A DNA stretch of 43,878 nt, taken from positions 1 to 43,878 of the forward strand of contig JAFRHH010000031.1 of the NCBI GenBank assembly GCA_017433405.1, given 5' to 3'. The number at the start of each line of letters is the position of its first letter. Position 1 is the stretch's first letter. Source of the stretch: Clostridia bacterium. GTDB taxonomy: Bacteria; Bacillota; Clostridia; Christensenellales; Aristaeellaceae. The notes beneath the pieces are model-generated. The model searched no databases and was not told the origin of the DNA. It saw only the letters and a list, made by a program, of their open reading frames with translations. Below, in pieces: positions 26,009 to 34,091 of the stretch. A program made the position numbers and the translations under genes.

Positions 26009-27373
26009 ATGAAGAAGGTCCTTTCCCTGGTCCTGGCTCTGGCCCTCGTGCTCAGCGTGATGAGCTTTGCGGGTGCTGAAGCTGCCAAAACCAAACTGGT
26101 CGTCTATTCCTTCACCAACGAACTGCAGGGCATGATCGAGAAGTATTATGCTCCGAATCATCCGGAAATCGAGTTCGATTTCCAGATCATCCCCACCGAC
26201 GGCAACGCCTATACTACCAAGATCGACACCCTGCTGGGCAGCGATGCCACCAGCGATGAAGCTCCCGATATCTTCACCCTGGAAGCCGCGTTCGTCAAGC
26301 ACTATGTCGAGATGGACTGGACCGGCGATCTGAAGACCATCGGCTTCACCGATGACGAGCTGTCCGTGGCCTTCCCGGTCATGGCCCAGATCGGCCAGAG
26401 CTCTGCCGGCGTGCAGAAGGGCCTGTCCTGGCAGTCCACCCCCGGCGTCCTGATGTATCGTGCCTCCCTGGCCGAGAAGTATCTGGGCGTGAAGACCCCC
26501 GAAGAGTTCCAGGAGAAGGTCAAGGATTGGGATACCTTCCTGGAGACGGCTGAAGAGCTGAAAGAGAAGTCTGAAGGCGCCTGCAAGATGGTCACCGGCT
26601 CCGGCGACATCTGGAACGCTTACGCTTATCAGCGCGCTGCCGGCTGGGTTGTCGATGGCAAGCTGAACATCGATGACGAGCTGCTCGACTTCGAAGAACT
26701 GGTTAAGACCATGTATCAGGATGACCTGACCCAGAAGGCGGGTGCCTGGGGCGAGACCTGGTTCGCCGGCATGCAGGGCGTGAACGAGACCCTGTGCTAC
26801 TTCCTCCCGACCTGGGGTCTGCATTACACCCTGAAGCCCAACTGCGGCCAGGGCACCAACGACAAGATGACCGAAGAAGAACTGGCCACCTACAACCTCG
26901 AGAGCGGCAAGGGCACCTATGGTGACTGGCGCATCACGGACGGCCCCGTGGCTTACAGCTGGGGCGGCACCTGGATGGGCATCAACGCTGCGAAGGCCGC
27001 TACCGCGGACGACGCCAAGAAGGCCGCCATGCATGACCTGATCAAGTTCTTCACCCTGGACGAAGACTTCCTGCTCCAGTATGCGAAGGATTCCGGAGAC
27101 TTCGTGGGCAGCGCGAAGGCCGTGGAGACCATCCTGGCCAACGGCGGCACCCCGAACCCCTTCCTGGGCGGACAGGATCATTACGCCATCTTCGCCAAGG
27201 CTGCTGCGCTGGCCAACGGTTCTCTGATGAGCCAGTATGATGATACCATCAACAGCCTGTGGAGCGACAACGTGACCTCTCCCTACGAGGCCGGTGAAGT
27301 GGATCTCGACACCGCGATCCAGAACTTCAAGAATGCTGTCGCCGCTGCGATCAACACCATCACTGTGGAATAA
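26009..27373 (+). CDS. Sugar ABC importer 1, extracellular binding protein
   Basis: Captures a carbohydrate outside the cell for the two permeases that follow. The product has 454 residues with the bilobal fold pattern of family-1 solute-binding proteins (KLVVYSFTNELQGMIEKY ... APDIFTLE). The signal peptide ends SFAGAEA then AKTK, an AxA site, with no lipobox Cys. ATG 26009 follows AAAAGGAGGAAACCCATT, nearly the same leader as the second binding-protein gene at 32282. Codon choice is strongly biased (GGC, CTG, AAG), as in highly expressed genes. The sugar cannot be told from sequence. Confidence 0.9.
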   Translation: MKKVLSLVLALALVLSVMSFAGAEAAKTKLVVYSFTNELQGMIEKYYAPNHPEIEFDFQIIPTDGNAYTTKIDTLLGSDATSDEAPDIFTLEAAFVKHYVEMDWTGDLKTIGFTDDELSVAFPVMAQIGQSSAGVQKGLSWQSTPGVLMYRASLAEKYLGVKTPEEFQEKVKDWDTFLETAEELKEKSEGACKMVTGSGDIWNAYAYQRAAGWVVDGKLNIDDELLDFEELVKTMYQDDLTQKAGAWGETWFAGMQGVNETLCYFLPTWGLHYTLKPNCGQGTNDKMTEEELATYNLESGKGTYGDWRITDGPVAYSWGGTWMGINAAKAATADDAKKAAMHDLIKFFTLDEDFLLQYAKDSGDFVGSAKAVETILANGGTPNPFLGGQDHYAIFAKAAALANGSLMSQYDDTINSLWSDNVTSPYEAGEVDLDTAIQNFKNAVAAAINTITVE

Positions 27374-27417
27374 TCGGCTGATGGCCTGACAAAAGACTGC
27401 TGATGAAGCAGCCTTGC

Positions 27418-27450
27418 GGGGCTGTCTCCTGCGAGGGGACAGCCCCCTTT
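27418..27450 (+). terminator. Hairpin between binding protein and permeases
   Basis: GGGGCTGTC (27418-27426) pairs with GACAGCCCC (27438-27446) and extends to a 12-bp stem. CTTTCTCT follows. A weak tail suggests partial termination or 3' end protection, which would lower permease expression relative to the binding protein. Confidence 0.6.
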
Positions 27451-27477
27451 CTCTATTACTTGAAAAGGGGTGGACGT

Positions 27478-28452
27478 ATGCAGGCTCAACCGGCGGTCAA
27501 GAAAAAGTATAAATCCGTCAGCTACAGCCACTGGGGCTATATTTTTATAGCGCCGTTCTTCATCGTTTTCCTGATTTTCCAGCTGTATCCGATTTTCTTT
27601 ACGTTCCGGACGTCGCTGACGGACGCGATGGGCTGGGAAAAGATCCTGAACAACAGCATTATCGGCTTTGAAAACTTCCGTCAGCTGTTCGATCCCGCCA
27701 GCCTGGTGTATCCGAAATTCTGGGGCGCGCTGGGAAACACGATGATCATGTGGTTTTTTAACTTCGTTCCCCAGCTGGGCTTCGCCCTGATTCTGGCGTC
27801 CTGGTTCACGGACAGCCGGCTGCATCTGAAGGGACAGGGCTTCTTTAAGACCACGATCTTCATGCCGAACATCATTACGGCGGCGACCATCGGTATGCTG
27901 TTCATGTCCCTGTTCGCCTTCCCGGTGGCGCCTGTGAACACCTTTCTGCAGACCTCGGGGATCGTCAACATGCCGGTGAACTACTTCCGTTCCGTGGAGT
28001 GGAGCCGCGGCCTGATCTCCTTCATTCAGTGGTGGATGTGGACCGGCAATACGATGATTATCATGATCGCCGGCATTTCCGGCATCAACCCCAGCCTGTT
28101 CGAGGCGGCGCTGGTGGACGGCTGTACATCGCGCCAGACCTTCTGGAAGATCACCCTGCCGCTGATCAAGCCTATCCTGGTCTATAACCTGACCACGTCT
28201 CTGGTCGGCGGTCTGACGATGTTCGATGTGCCGCATATGATGACCCAGGGTAACCCGAATGAAACGACCAATACCGTGGCCCGTTTCATCTACACCCAGG
28301 GCTTCACCGGCTCCCATAACTTCAACATGGCCAGCGCGGCCTCCATCGTCCTGTTCGGCATCATTATTGTCGGCTCCCTGGTGATTCGGTACATCCTGAA
28401 TGATCATGATCCCAAGCCGGGCAAGGCGGCCGGAAAGGGGGCGGTTAAATGA
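27478..28452 (+). CDS. Sugar ABC importer 1, permease (MalF/UgpA type)
   Basis: Inner-membrane channel subunit. The product is 324 residues with about six membrane segments. The EAA loop, contacting the ATPase, reads FEAALVDGCTSRQTFWKITLPLIKP. ATG 27478 (after AAAAGGGGTGG) gives an N-terminus that leads into the first membrane helix near residue 20; the in-frame extension upstream crosses the hairpin and is rejected. Overlaps the next permease gene by 4 bases (ATGA). Confidence 0.93.
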   Translation: MQAQPAVKKKYKSVSYSHWGYIFIAPFFIVFLIFQLYPIFFTFRTSLTDAMGWEKILNNSIIGFENFRQLFDPASLVYPKFWGALGNTMIMWFFNFVPQLGFALILASWFTDSRLHLKGQGFFKTTIFMPNIITAATIGMLFMSLFAFPVAPVNTFLQTSGIVNMPVNYFRSVEWSRGLISFIQWWMWTGNTMIIMIAGISGINPSLFEAALVDGCTSRQTFWKITLPLIKPILVYNLTTSLVGGLTMFDVPHMMTQGNPNETTNTVARFIYTQGFTGSHNFNMASAASIVLFGIIIVGSLVIRYILNDHDPKPGKAAGKGAVK

Positions 28453-29930
28453 AATTCAATAAGAAGATCATCTTCGCCGTCCTGATGGCTGTCACCCTGA
28501 TCGCCATGTTCCTGCCGGTCGCGAATTTCCCGGAGAACTCCGCCGGCGCGCTGACGGAGGATATTACGAAGCAGCAGGACAAGATCGAAAGCGCGGAAAA
28601 ACAGCTCCAGCGCTGGATCGATGGCGGCAAGAAATCCGAAGAGGATATCCAGAAGCAGCGGGACAAGGTTCAGAAGGAAAAGGACAAGCTGGAGGAGCTG
28701 CTCGCCAAACAGGAGCAGGAAGCCAGCGCGGCCGGCGGCGGAATCGGCTATTCCTTCCTTCCGGGCCAGCTGGCCGGCGAGCTGGAGATCGACCAGACGG
28801 TTGTGAACCAGTATAAGGTGTATGAAGCGAATTTCCCGGCCTATTATGCCTGCGTCTGGGCGGCCTTTGCGCTGATCCTGATCGCGCTGGTGCTGGTCAT
28901 GCTGACGGGGGATAAGCCGGTCAGCAAGCTGTATACCTTCGCGAGCTTCGCGCATCTGCTCGGCATCATCCTGATCGTTTACAACCTGCTCCGGCTGACG
29001 GCCTTCCCGATCAAGCTGCCTTACGGAAACGCGCAGCTCAGCCCGTTGGTGACGGTGCTGTTGGTGGCCTGCCCGATCGCGGCCTTCGCGATCCATATTT
29101 CCTCCGTGCATAACAGCAAGCGGAGCATGATCTATGTGTTCTGCACGGTGCTGAGCGTGCTGGCGATCATGCCCTTCTGGCTGATGATCGTGAACGCGAC
29201 CCGCTCCAGTCAGGATATTCAGCGGAGCGTCAGCATCATCCCCGGTACCTTCGTGGGAAGCAACTGGCAGGTGCTGTCCAGTAAGAACTGGAACGTTGCC
29301 ACCGGTTTCCGGAACAGCGCGATCATCGCCTTCGGATCCACGATCCTGAGCGTGTATTTCTCCGCGATGACGGCTTACGGCTTCAAGGTTTACCAGTTTA
29401 AGGGCAACAAGTTCCTGTATGCCGTGGTGCTGGCGATCATTATGATCCCCGGCCAGGTAACCGGTACCGGTTTCTTCATGTTCATGTACCAGATCGGCAT
29501 GACGAATAACCTGCTGGCCCTGATCATTCCCTCGATCGCGGCGGCCTCGACGGTCTTCTTCTTCCGGCAGTATCTGGAGGCCAATTTCCAGATCTCCCTG
29601 GTGGAGGCGGCCCGGATTGACGGCTGCGGCGAGTTCCGGATCTTTAACAGCATCGTGATTCCGATCATGGTGCCCGCCATGGCGACCATGGGCATCATGG
29701 CGATGATCGGCGCCTGGAATAACTACCTGACGCCCCTGATGCTGCTTTCCGATTCCAGCCTGAAGACCCTCCCGATGATGGTGCAGGAGCTGCGCGGCGA
29801 TATCTACCGGACGGAATACGGCTCCATCTACCTGGGCCTGACCCTGACGGCGCTGCCGCTGCTGATCGTCTACTTTGCCTTCAGCAAGTATATTATCGCG
29901 GGCGTGGCCCTGGGCGGCGTCAAGGAATAA
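28449..29930 (+). CDS. Sugar ABC importer 1, permease (MalG type) with coiled-coil extension
   Basis: Second channel subunit. The product has 493 residues, about 210 more than a usual MalG-type permease. The canonical part starts near residue 215 (YVFCTVLSVLAIMPFWLMIV) and carries the EAA loop VEAARIDGCGEFRIFNSIVIP. The extension has a first membrane helix (about 6-24), a charged heptad-rich stretch (about 36-93, many Glu/Lys/Gln, likely extracytoplasmic coiled coil), then three extra membrane helices (about 137-205). No frameshift or internal stop was needed to read it, so the fusion looks real. The function of the extension is unknown to me. Confidence 0.9.
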   Translation: MKFNKKIIFAVLMAVTLIAMFLPVANFPENSAGALTEDITKQQDKIESAEKQLQRWIDGGKKSEEDIQKQRDKVQKEKDKLEELLAKQEQEASAAGGGIGYSFLPGQLAGELEIDQTVVNQYKVYEANFPAYYACVWAAFALILIALVLVMLTGDKPVSKLYTFASFAHLLGIILIVYNLLRLTAFPIKLPYGNAQLSPLVTVLLVACPIAAFAIHISSVHNSKRSMIYVFCTVLSVLAIMPFWLMIVNATRSSQDIQRSVSIIPGTFVGSNWQVLSSKNWNVATGFRNSAIIAFGSTILSVYFSAMTAYGFKVYQFKGNKFLYAVVLAIIMIPGQVTGTGFFMFMYQIGMTNNLLALIIPSIAAASTVFFFRQYLEANFQISLVEAARIDGCGEFRIFNSIVIPIMVPAMATMGIMAMIGAWNNYLTPLMLLSDSSLKTLPMMVQELRGDIYRTEYGSIYLGLTLTALPLLIVYFAFSKYIIAGVALGGVKE

Positions 29931-29956
29931 AAACCGACTTCCCATAACCCAGTGAG

Positions 29957-29990
29957 GCACCCATCCGAAGGAAAGGATGGGTGCTTTTTT
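29957..29990 (+). terminator. Terminator of importer operon 1
   Basis: GCACCCATCC (29957-29966) pairs perfectly with GGATGGGTGC (29975-29984), followed by TTTTTT. Confidence 0.92.
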
Positions 29991-30053
29991 GACTTTTTTT
30001 CAGGGGAAAACAGGAAAAAATCAAAATGGGCGGAAGCATTGGAAATATTAGAT

Positions 30054-30067
30054 TGTAAACGGTTTCG
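30054..30067 (+). promoter_or_regulatory. cre-like / LacI-family operator
   Basis: TGTAAACGGTTTCG resembles the CcpA/LacI-family consensus TGWAANCGNTNWCA, with one end mismatch. It lies about 60 bases upstream of the -35. Inference: carbon catabolite or local repressor control of importer operon 2. Confidence 0.5.
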
Positions 30068-30125
30068 AAAAAGGCCAAAAGAGTATGATCTGGGATAAAA
30101 AACGAATAGATTCTACATCCGGCGC

Positions 30126-30154
30126 TTGCAAATTTGTTTTCTTTAGGATATACT
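30126..30154 (+). promoter_or_regulatory. Promoter of sugar importer operon 2
   Basis: TTGCAA (30126-30131), 17-base spacer, TATACT (30149-30154). Same hexamers and spacing as at 25869. Confidence 0.75.
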
Positions 30155-30256
30155 AATGGTCGTATAGGAAACAGAATCAGTTTTCAGGGAAAGTTGAATT
30201 GTTTGTTTTTATCATTCTTTCTTTCGCCTGAGACCATTCGGAAAGGATGCAGGAAA

Positions 30257-31237
30257 ATGAGTGTAGTCAACAGGATCCAACCCAGACCGCGCGGAAAGCA
30301 TGCGTCCCAGGGCGGATGGCAGCGTCAGGCGGCCTATCTGACCATGGTGCTTCCCGGCGTGATTCTGCTGCTGATGTTTGCGTATCTGCCGATGCCCGGT
30401 ATTATTCTGGCTTTCAAAAACTACCAGATGACCGTGCCGACGGAGACATCCTTCTTTAAGAACATCTTCCTGAACAGCCTGGTGGCGTCCAAGTGGAACG
30501 GGCTGAATAACTTCACCTATCTGCTGAAGGACGCCCCGATGCTGATCCGGAACACGGTGGGCTACAACCTGCTGTTCATGGTGGTCGGCGTGATCCTGCA
30601 GGTCGGCCTGGCCGTCGTCATCAATGAGATGCGGAACCGCCGGACGGCGAAGGTGTATCATACGATCGCCTTCATGCCCTACTTTGTCAGCTGGATCGTG
30701 GTCATGTACGCCCTGTACGCCATGATCGCCTTCAACGGCTTCTTTAATCAGGTGTCCGGCGCGGCGATCCGGTATTACAATGAACCCCGCTTCTGGCCAT
30801 GGATCTTCCTGATTGCTAATATCTGGAAATATACCGGCCAGGGCTCCATCATCTATCTGGCAACGCTGACAGGCTTTGATGAACAGCTTTATGAAGCCGG
30901 CGCCATCGACGGGGCCAGCAAATGGCAGCAGTTCCGCTATATCACCCTGCCGCAGCTGATGCCAACGATCGTCATGCTCCAGATCCTGGCGGTCGGCCGG
31001 ATCTTTAACGGCGACTTTGATATGTTCTACTCCCTGCCGAACGGATCCGGAACCCTGCGCCAGGTGACGACGACGATCGATGTCTATGTGTATGACATGC
31101 TGAAAAAGGGCAACCTGAGGAACTCCTTCGGCTATGCCGGCGCGGGCGCCTTCTTCCAGTCGGTGGTCGGCTTCGTGCTGATTCTGGTGACGAACCGCAT
31201 CGTGAAGCGGCATCAGCCTGAAATGGCGCTGTTCTGA
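30257..31237 (+). CDS. Sugar ABC importer 2, permease (LplB type)
   Basis: Channel subunit of a polysaccharide/oligosaccharide-type importer. The product has 326 residues. The N-terminal motif LPGVILLLMFAYLPMPGIILAFKNY is characteristic of the LplB/YtrF-like permease group. The EAA loop reads YEAGAIDGASKWQQFRYITLP. ATG 30257 follows AAAGGATGCAGGAAA; the upstream in-frame ATGs lie within the promoter leader. First gene of the operon, 17 bases before its partner. Confidence 0.93.
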   Translation: MSVVNRIQPRPRGKHASQGGWQRQAAYLTMVLPGVILLLMFAYLPMPGIILAFKNYQMTVPTETSFFKNIFLNSLVASKWNGLNNFTYLLKDAPMLIRNTVGYNLLFMVVGVILQVGLAVVINEMRNRRTAKVYHTIAFMPYFVSWIVVMYALYAMIAFNGFFNQVSGAAIRYYNEPRFWPWIFLIANIWKYTGQGSIIYLATLTGFDEQLYEAGAIDGASKWQQFRYITLPQLMPTIVMLQILAVGRIFNGDFDMFYSLPNGSGTLRQVTTTIDVYVYDMLKKGNLRNSFGYAGAGAFFQSVVGFVLILVTNRIVKRHQPEMALF

Positions 31238-31254
31238 GGAAAGGAGGAAGAAGA

Positions 31255-32211
31255 ATGACTAGTGTGGATCGCAGGGAAGCGAAGCGGCTGATGAAGCTGG
31301 AAAAGGAAGCCGCGAAGCACAGCATGGCCCGCAACCAGATTTCCCGCGGGACGAATACGGCTTTCAATATTCTGCTGATCATCTTCTGCGCGCTGATTAT
31401 TTTCCCGCTCTGGATTATCATCATCTCCTCCATTACGAGCGAGAGAGCGCTGACGACCTACGGCTACCGGCTCTGGCCCATGGAGTTCTCCGTCAACGCC
31501 TATACCTATCTGTTCAGGGACGGGTCGATTATCCTGACGGCGTATAAGAATACGCTGATCGCGACCGTGGCCGGGACGGTGCTCTCCGTGATTACCGTGG
31601 GCCTTTACGCCTACGCCCTGAGCCGGCCGGATTTCCGGTATAAGAAATTCTTTACCTTCTTCAGCTTCTTTACGATGCTCTTTGGCGGCGGCATGGTCAG
31701 CTATTATAATATGTGCCGCAGCGTGCTGGGTCTGAAGGATACGGTCTGGGCGCTCTTCCTGCCCATGTCCTTTTCCGCCTACTGGGTGATTATCATGAGG
31801 ACCTTCTATCAGTCGACTGTGCCGGAAGCGATTATCGAGTCCGCCCGGATTGACGGCTCCGGCGAATGGCGCACCCTGCTTCAGATCGTCTGCCCCCTGG
31901 CGCTGCCGGGGTTTGCGACGGTCGGCCTCTTCAGCGCCATCGGCGTCTGGAACGATTTCCGGAACTGCCTGCTGCTGAACGACTCCGCCCAGTATTATAA
32001 CCTGCAGTATACGATCTATCAGACGATGAACAACCTTCGCTTCCTGAAGGAAAACGCATCCCGGATGGGTGGCGTCAACGTGGCCAACCTGCCGGCCGAA
32101 ACCTTCCGGATGGCGATGGCGGTGGTCACGGTGGGCCCCATCATCATGGCCTATCCCTTCTTCCAGAAGTATTTTGTCAAGGGCCTGACCGTCGGTGCCG
32201 TCAAGGGGTAA
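31255..32211 (+). CDS. Sugar ABC importer 2, permease (LplC type)
   Basis: Partner of the preceding permease. The product has 318 residues: a cytoplasmic N-terminus of about 40 residues, six membrane segments, and the EAA loop IESARIDGSGEWRTLLQIVCP. The ending (FFQKYFVKGLTVGAVKG) is typical of the LplC/YtcP group. A small GAGCC/GGCTC hairpin follows the stop, before the ribosome site of the binding-protein gene. Confidence 0.93.
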   Translation: MTSVDRREAKRLMKLEKEAAKHSMARNQISRGTNTAFNILLIIFCALIIFPLWIIIISSITSERALTTYGYRLWPMEFSVNAYTYLFRDGSIILTAYKNTLIATVAGTVLSVITVGLYAYALSRPDFRYKKFFTFFSFFTMLFGGGMVSYYNMCRSVLGLKDTVWALFLPMSFSAYWVIIMRTFYQSTVPEAIIESARIDGSGEWRTLLQIVCPLALPGFATVGLFSAIGVWNDFRNCLLLNDSAQYYNLQYTIYQTMNNLRFLKENASRMGGVNVANLPAETFRMAMAVVTVGPIIMAYPFFQKYFVKGLTVGAVKG

Positions 32212-32281
32212 GCGGAGCCCCGTGCAACTATGATTTCGGGAGCCGGCAGGCTCTTGAAAAAAATAAAAGGAGGAACCCATT

Positions 32282-33781
32282 ATGCGTAAACTGGTATCCC
32301 TGATGCTGGCGCTGGCGATGATGCTGGCGCTGCTGCCCACCGCCATGGCGGCTGACTATACCCTGGATATCTACTGGGTCGGCAACGGCGACAACGAAGC
32401 GGTTCGCGCCGGCGTTGAAGCGGCTGTCAACGAGTATGTCGAGGATAAGATCGGAGCGAAGGTCTCCTATCATATCATCGGCTGGGGCGACTGGAACGAC
32501 AAGGCCATCAATGCCCTGCAGTCCGGCGAGAAGATGGATCTGATCTTCACGGCCGACTGGGAAGGCTATGGCGTTGAGGTTTCCGGCGGCCTGCTCATGC
32601 CCCTGGATGAGCTGCTGGATAAGTATGGCCAGGGCATTAAGGACACCCTGCCCCAGACTTTCCTGGATGGCGTCAAGGTGAACAACGTGCTCTACGGCAT
32701 CCCCACCAACAAGGAACTGTGCGTGCCGGAAGGCTTCATCATCAACAAGACCGCCGCTGAGGCGATCGGCTGGGATGTGAAGGCGGACGATCCCTCCATC
32801 AAGACCACGGCTGATCTGGAGCCCTGGCTGCAGAAGTACAAGGAAATGTTCCCCGACAAGTATCCCTATCTGATGGACGGTCAGGCTGGCCGCTGGGCCG
32901 ATGAACCCTGGTGCCCCGACTGGGCCGGCATGGGAACCAACTCCATCGCCATGAAGATGGCCAAGGGCGAGGATGGCAACTTTGACGAGACCATCTACAG
33001 CATCTTCGCGACCCCCGAGCAGGAAGAGCATATCCGCCTCATGTATAAGTGGGCGCAGGCCGGCTACATCAGCCCGGACGCCGCTCTGACCAGCTTTGAC
33101 TACAACGGCACCTTCGGCCGCGGCGACTTCCTGGTCTTCTCTCAGCCCCTGAAGGGCAACGGCATCAAGGCTGCTGAAATGTATCAGGCCAACGCGACCG
33201 CCGAGTTCGAGTGCGTTGAAATCACCATGCAGCCCAAGTATGTTGTGACCACGCATGCCGGCGGCTCCATGTTCGCGATTCCGGTCACCTGCCAGAATCC
33301 CGAAGCGGCCATGAAGTATCTGAACCTCATGCACAGCGATCCGACCCTGGTCAACCTCATGCTCTTCGGTAAGGAAGGCGTGAACTACACCAAGATCGAT
33401 GACACGACCGTTGAAGTGACCCCCGACGCCAACTGGTACGGCGTGCACGGCGGCGCCTGGACCGTGGGCAACACCCTGCTCCAGTATGTCACCAAGGGCG
33501 AGGATCCTCAGAAGAACGCGCTGCTGCAGTCCTATGCGGATGACGCGATCGCGACGGCTTCCCTGGGCTTCCGCTTCGTGAAGGACAATGTGGCCGATCA
33601 GATCGCGGCGGTGGACGCGGTGGTCAGCGAGAAGGCCAACCCCCTCATGTGCGGCCAGGTGGATCCGGATGATCCGAACCTGGGCATCGAAGCCCTGAAG
33701 GCTGATCTGACGGCGGCCGGCATGGATGCGATCATCGCAGAAGTGCAGAAGCAATATGACGCCTGGAAGGCTGCGAAGTAA
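32282..33781 (+). CDS. Sugar ABC importer 2, binding protein (LplA type)
   Basis: Extracellular solute-binding protein of 499 residues, the size of the LplA/YtcQ group that pairs with LplB/LplC permeases. The signal peptide ends LLPTAMA then ADYT, an AxA site without a lipobox Cys. The mature start DYTLDIYWVGNGDNEAV and the NKTAAEAIGWDVKADDPSIKTT segment are as in the group. ATG follows AAAAGGAGGAACCCATT, nearly identical to the leader of the first binding-protein gene. Codon use is strongly biased, suggesting high expression. Confidence 0.92.
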   Translation: MRKLVSLMLALAMMLALLPTAMAADYTLDIYWVGNGDNEAVRAGVEAAVNEYVEDKIGAKVSYHIIGWGDWNDKAINALQSGEKMDLIFTADWEGYGVEVSGGLLMPLDELLDKYGQGIKDTLPQTFLDGVKVNNVLYGIPTNKELCVPEGFIINKTAAEAIGWDVKADDPSIKTTADLEPWLQKYKEMFPDKYPYLMDGQAGRWADEPWCPDWAGMGTNSIAMKMAKGEDGNFDETIYSIFATPEQEEHIRLMYKWAQAGYISPDAALTSFDYNGTFGRGDFLVFSQPLKGNGIKAAEMYQANATAEFECVEITMQPKYVVTTHAGGSMFAIPVTCQNPEAAMKYLNLMHSDPTLVNLMLFGKEGVNYTKIDDTTVEVTPDANWYGVHGGAWTVGNTLLQYVTKGEDPQKNALLQSYADDAIATASLGFRFVKDNVADQIAAVDAVVSEKANPLMCGQVDPDDPNLGIEALKADLTAAGMDAIIAEVQKQYDAWKAAK

Positions 33782-33818
33782 TCTCTGACGTAAACCGGAA
33801 CCGGGAAACCGGGTCGGG

Positions 33819-33869
33819 GAGCCGTGAAGGCAGGGATTGAAAAATCCTGAGCCTCACGGCTCTCTTTTT
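33819..33869 (+). terminator. Terminator of importer operon 2
   Basis: GAGCCGTGA (33819-33827) pairs perfectly with TCACGGCTC (33854-33862), followed by TCTTTTT. Confidence 0.85.
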
Positions 33870-33923
33870 ATGGGAAAGAACCCTGAACAGGCAAAACTGA
33901 AAATAGAAAAAATAAAAAGGCTA

Positions 33924-33952
33924 TTGACAAGAAGACTGGAAGCGAATAGAAT
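33924..33952 (+). promoter_or_regulatory. Promoter of sugar importer operon 3
   Basis: TTGACA (33924-33929), 17-base spacer, TAGAAT (33947-33952). Both hexamers are strong. Confidence 0.85.
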
Positions 33953-33963
33953 GTCCTTGCTTT

Positions 33964-33979
33964 CGGTAACGTTTTCGGT
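33964..33979 (+). promoter_or_regulatory. LacI-type operator candidate
   Basis: CGGTAACGTTTTCGGT just downstream of the -10, around the expected transcription start. Its centre, AACGTTTTC, resembles LacI/CcpA half-sites but is imperfect. Confidence 0.35.
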
Positions 33980-34025
33980 TGCCGATTTGGACAAACAAAA
34001 GGAGAACAAAACCGGAACCTGTGGA

Positions 34026-34053
34026 TTTGAAACGACGGAGCGTCGTTTTCAAA
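34026..34053 (+). promoter_or_regulatory. 5' UTR hairpin before binding protein 3
   Basis: AACGACG (34031-34037) pairs with CGTCGTT (34041-34047), loop GAG. The outer TTTGA/TCAAA bases extend it with a one-base bulge. It lies in the leader before the AAGGAGGG site, in the same relative place as the hairpins of operon 1. Confidence 0.5.
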
Positions 34054-34091
34054 TAGCGGCTTTGGCCGAAAAATGAAGGAGGGTTATTCCC

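Larger units (their letters stand above)
29931..30256 (+). other. ABC1-ABC2 intergenic region
   Basis: 326 bases without a gene. It holds a terminator, a cre/LacI-type site and a promoter, listed separately. The segment 30155-30256 is the leader of the next operon; I see no known riboswitch in it. Confidence 0.7.
33782..34091 (+). other. ABC2-ABC3 intergenic region
   Basis: 310 bases without a convincing gene. It holds a terminator, a promoter, an operator-like site and a 5' UTR hairpin, listed separately. A 79-codon open frame here crosses the promoter and hairpin and is not supported. Confidence 0.7.

Noticed and set aside
33837-34076. 79-codon open frame before binding protein 3
   Set aside because: It spans the promoter, the operator-like site and the UTR hairpin, and its translation is Lys-rich with no family look.
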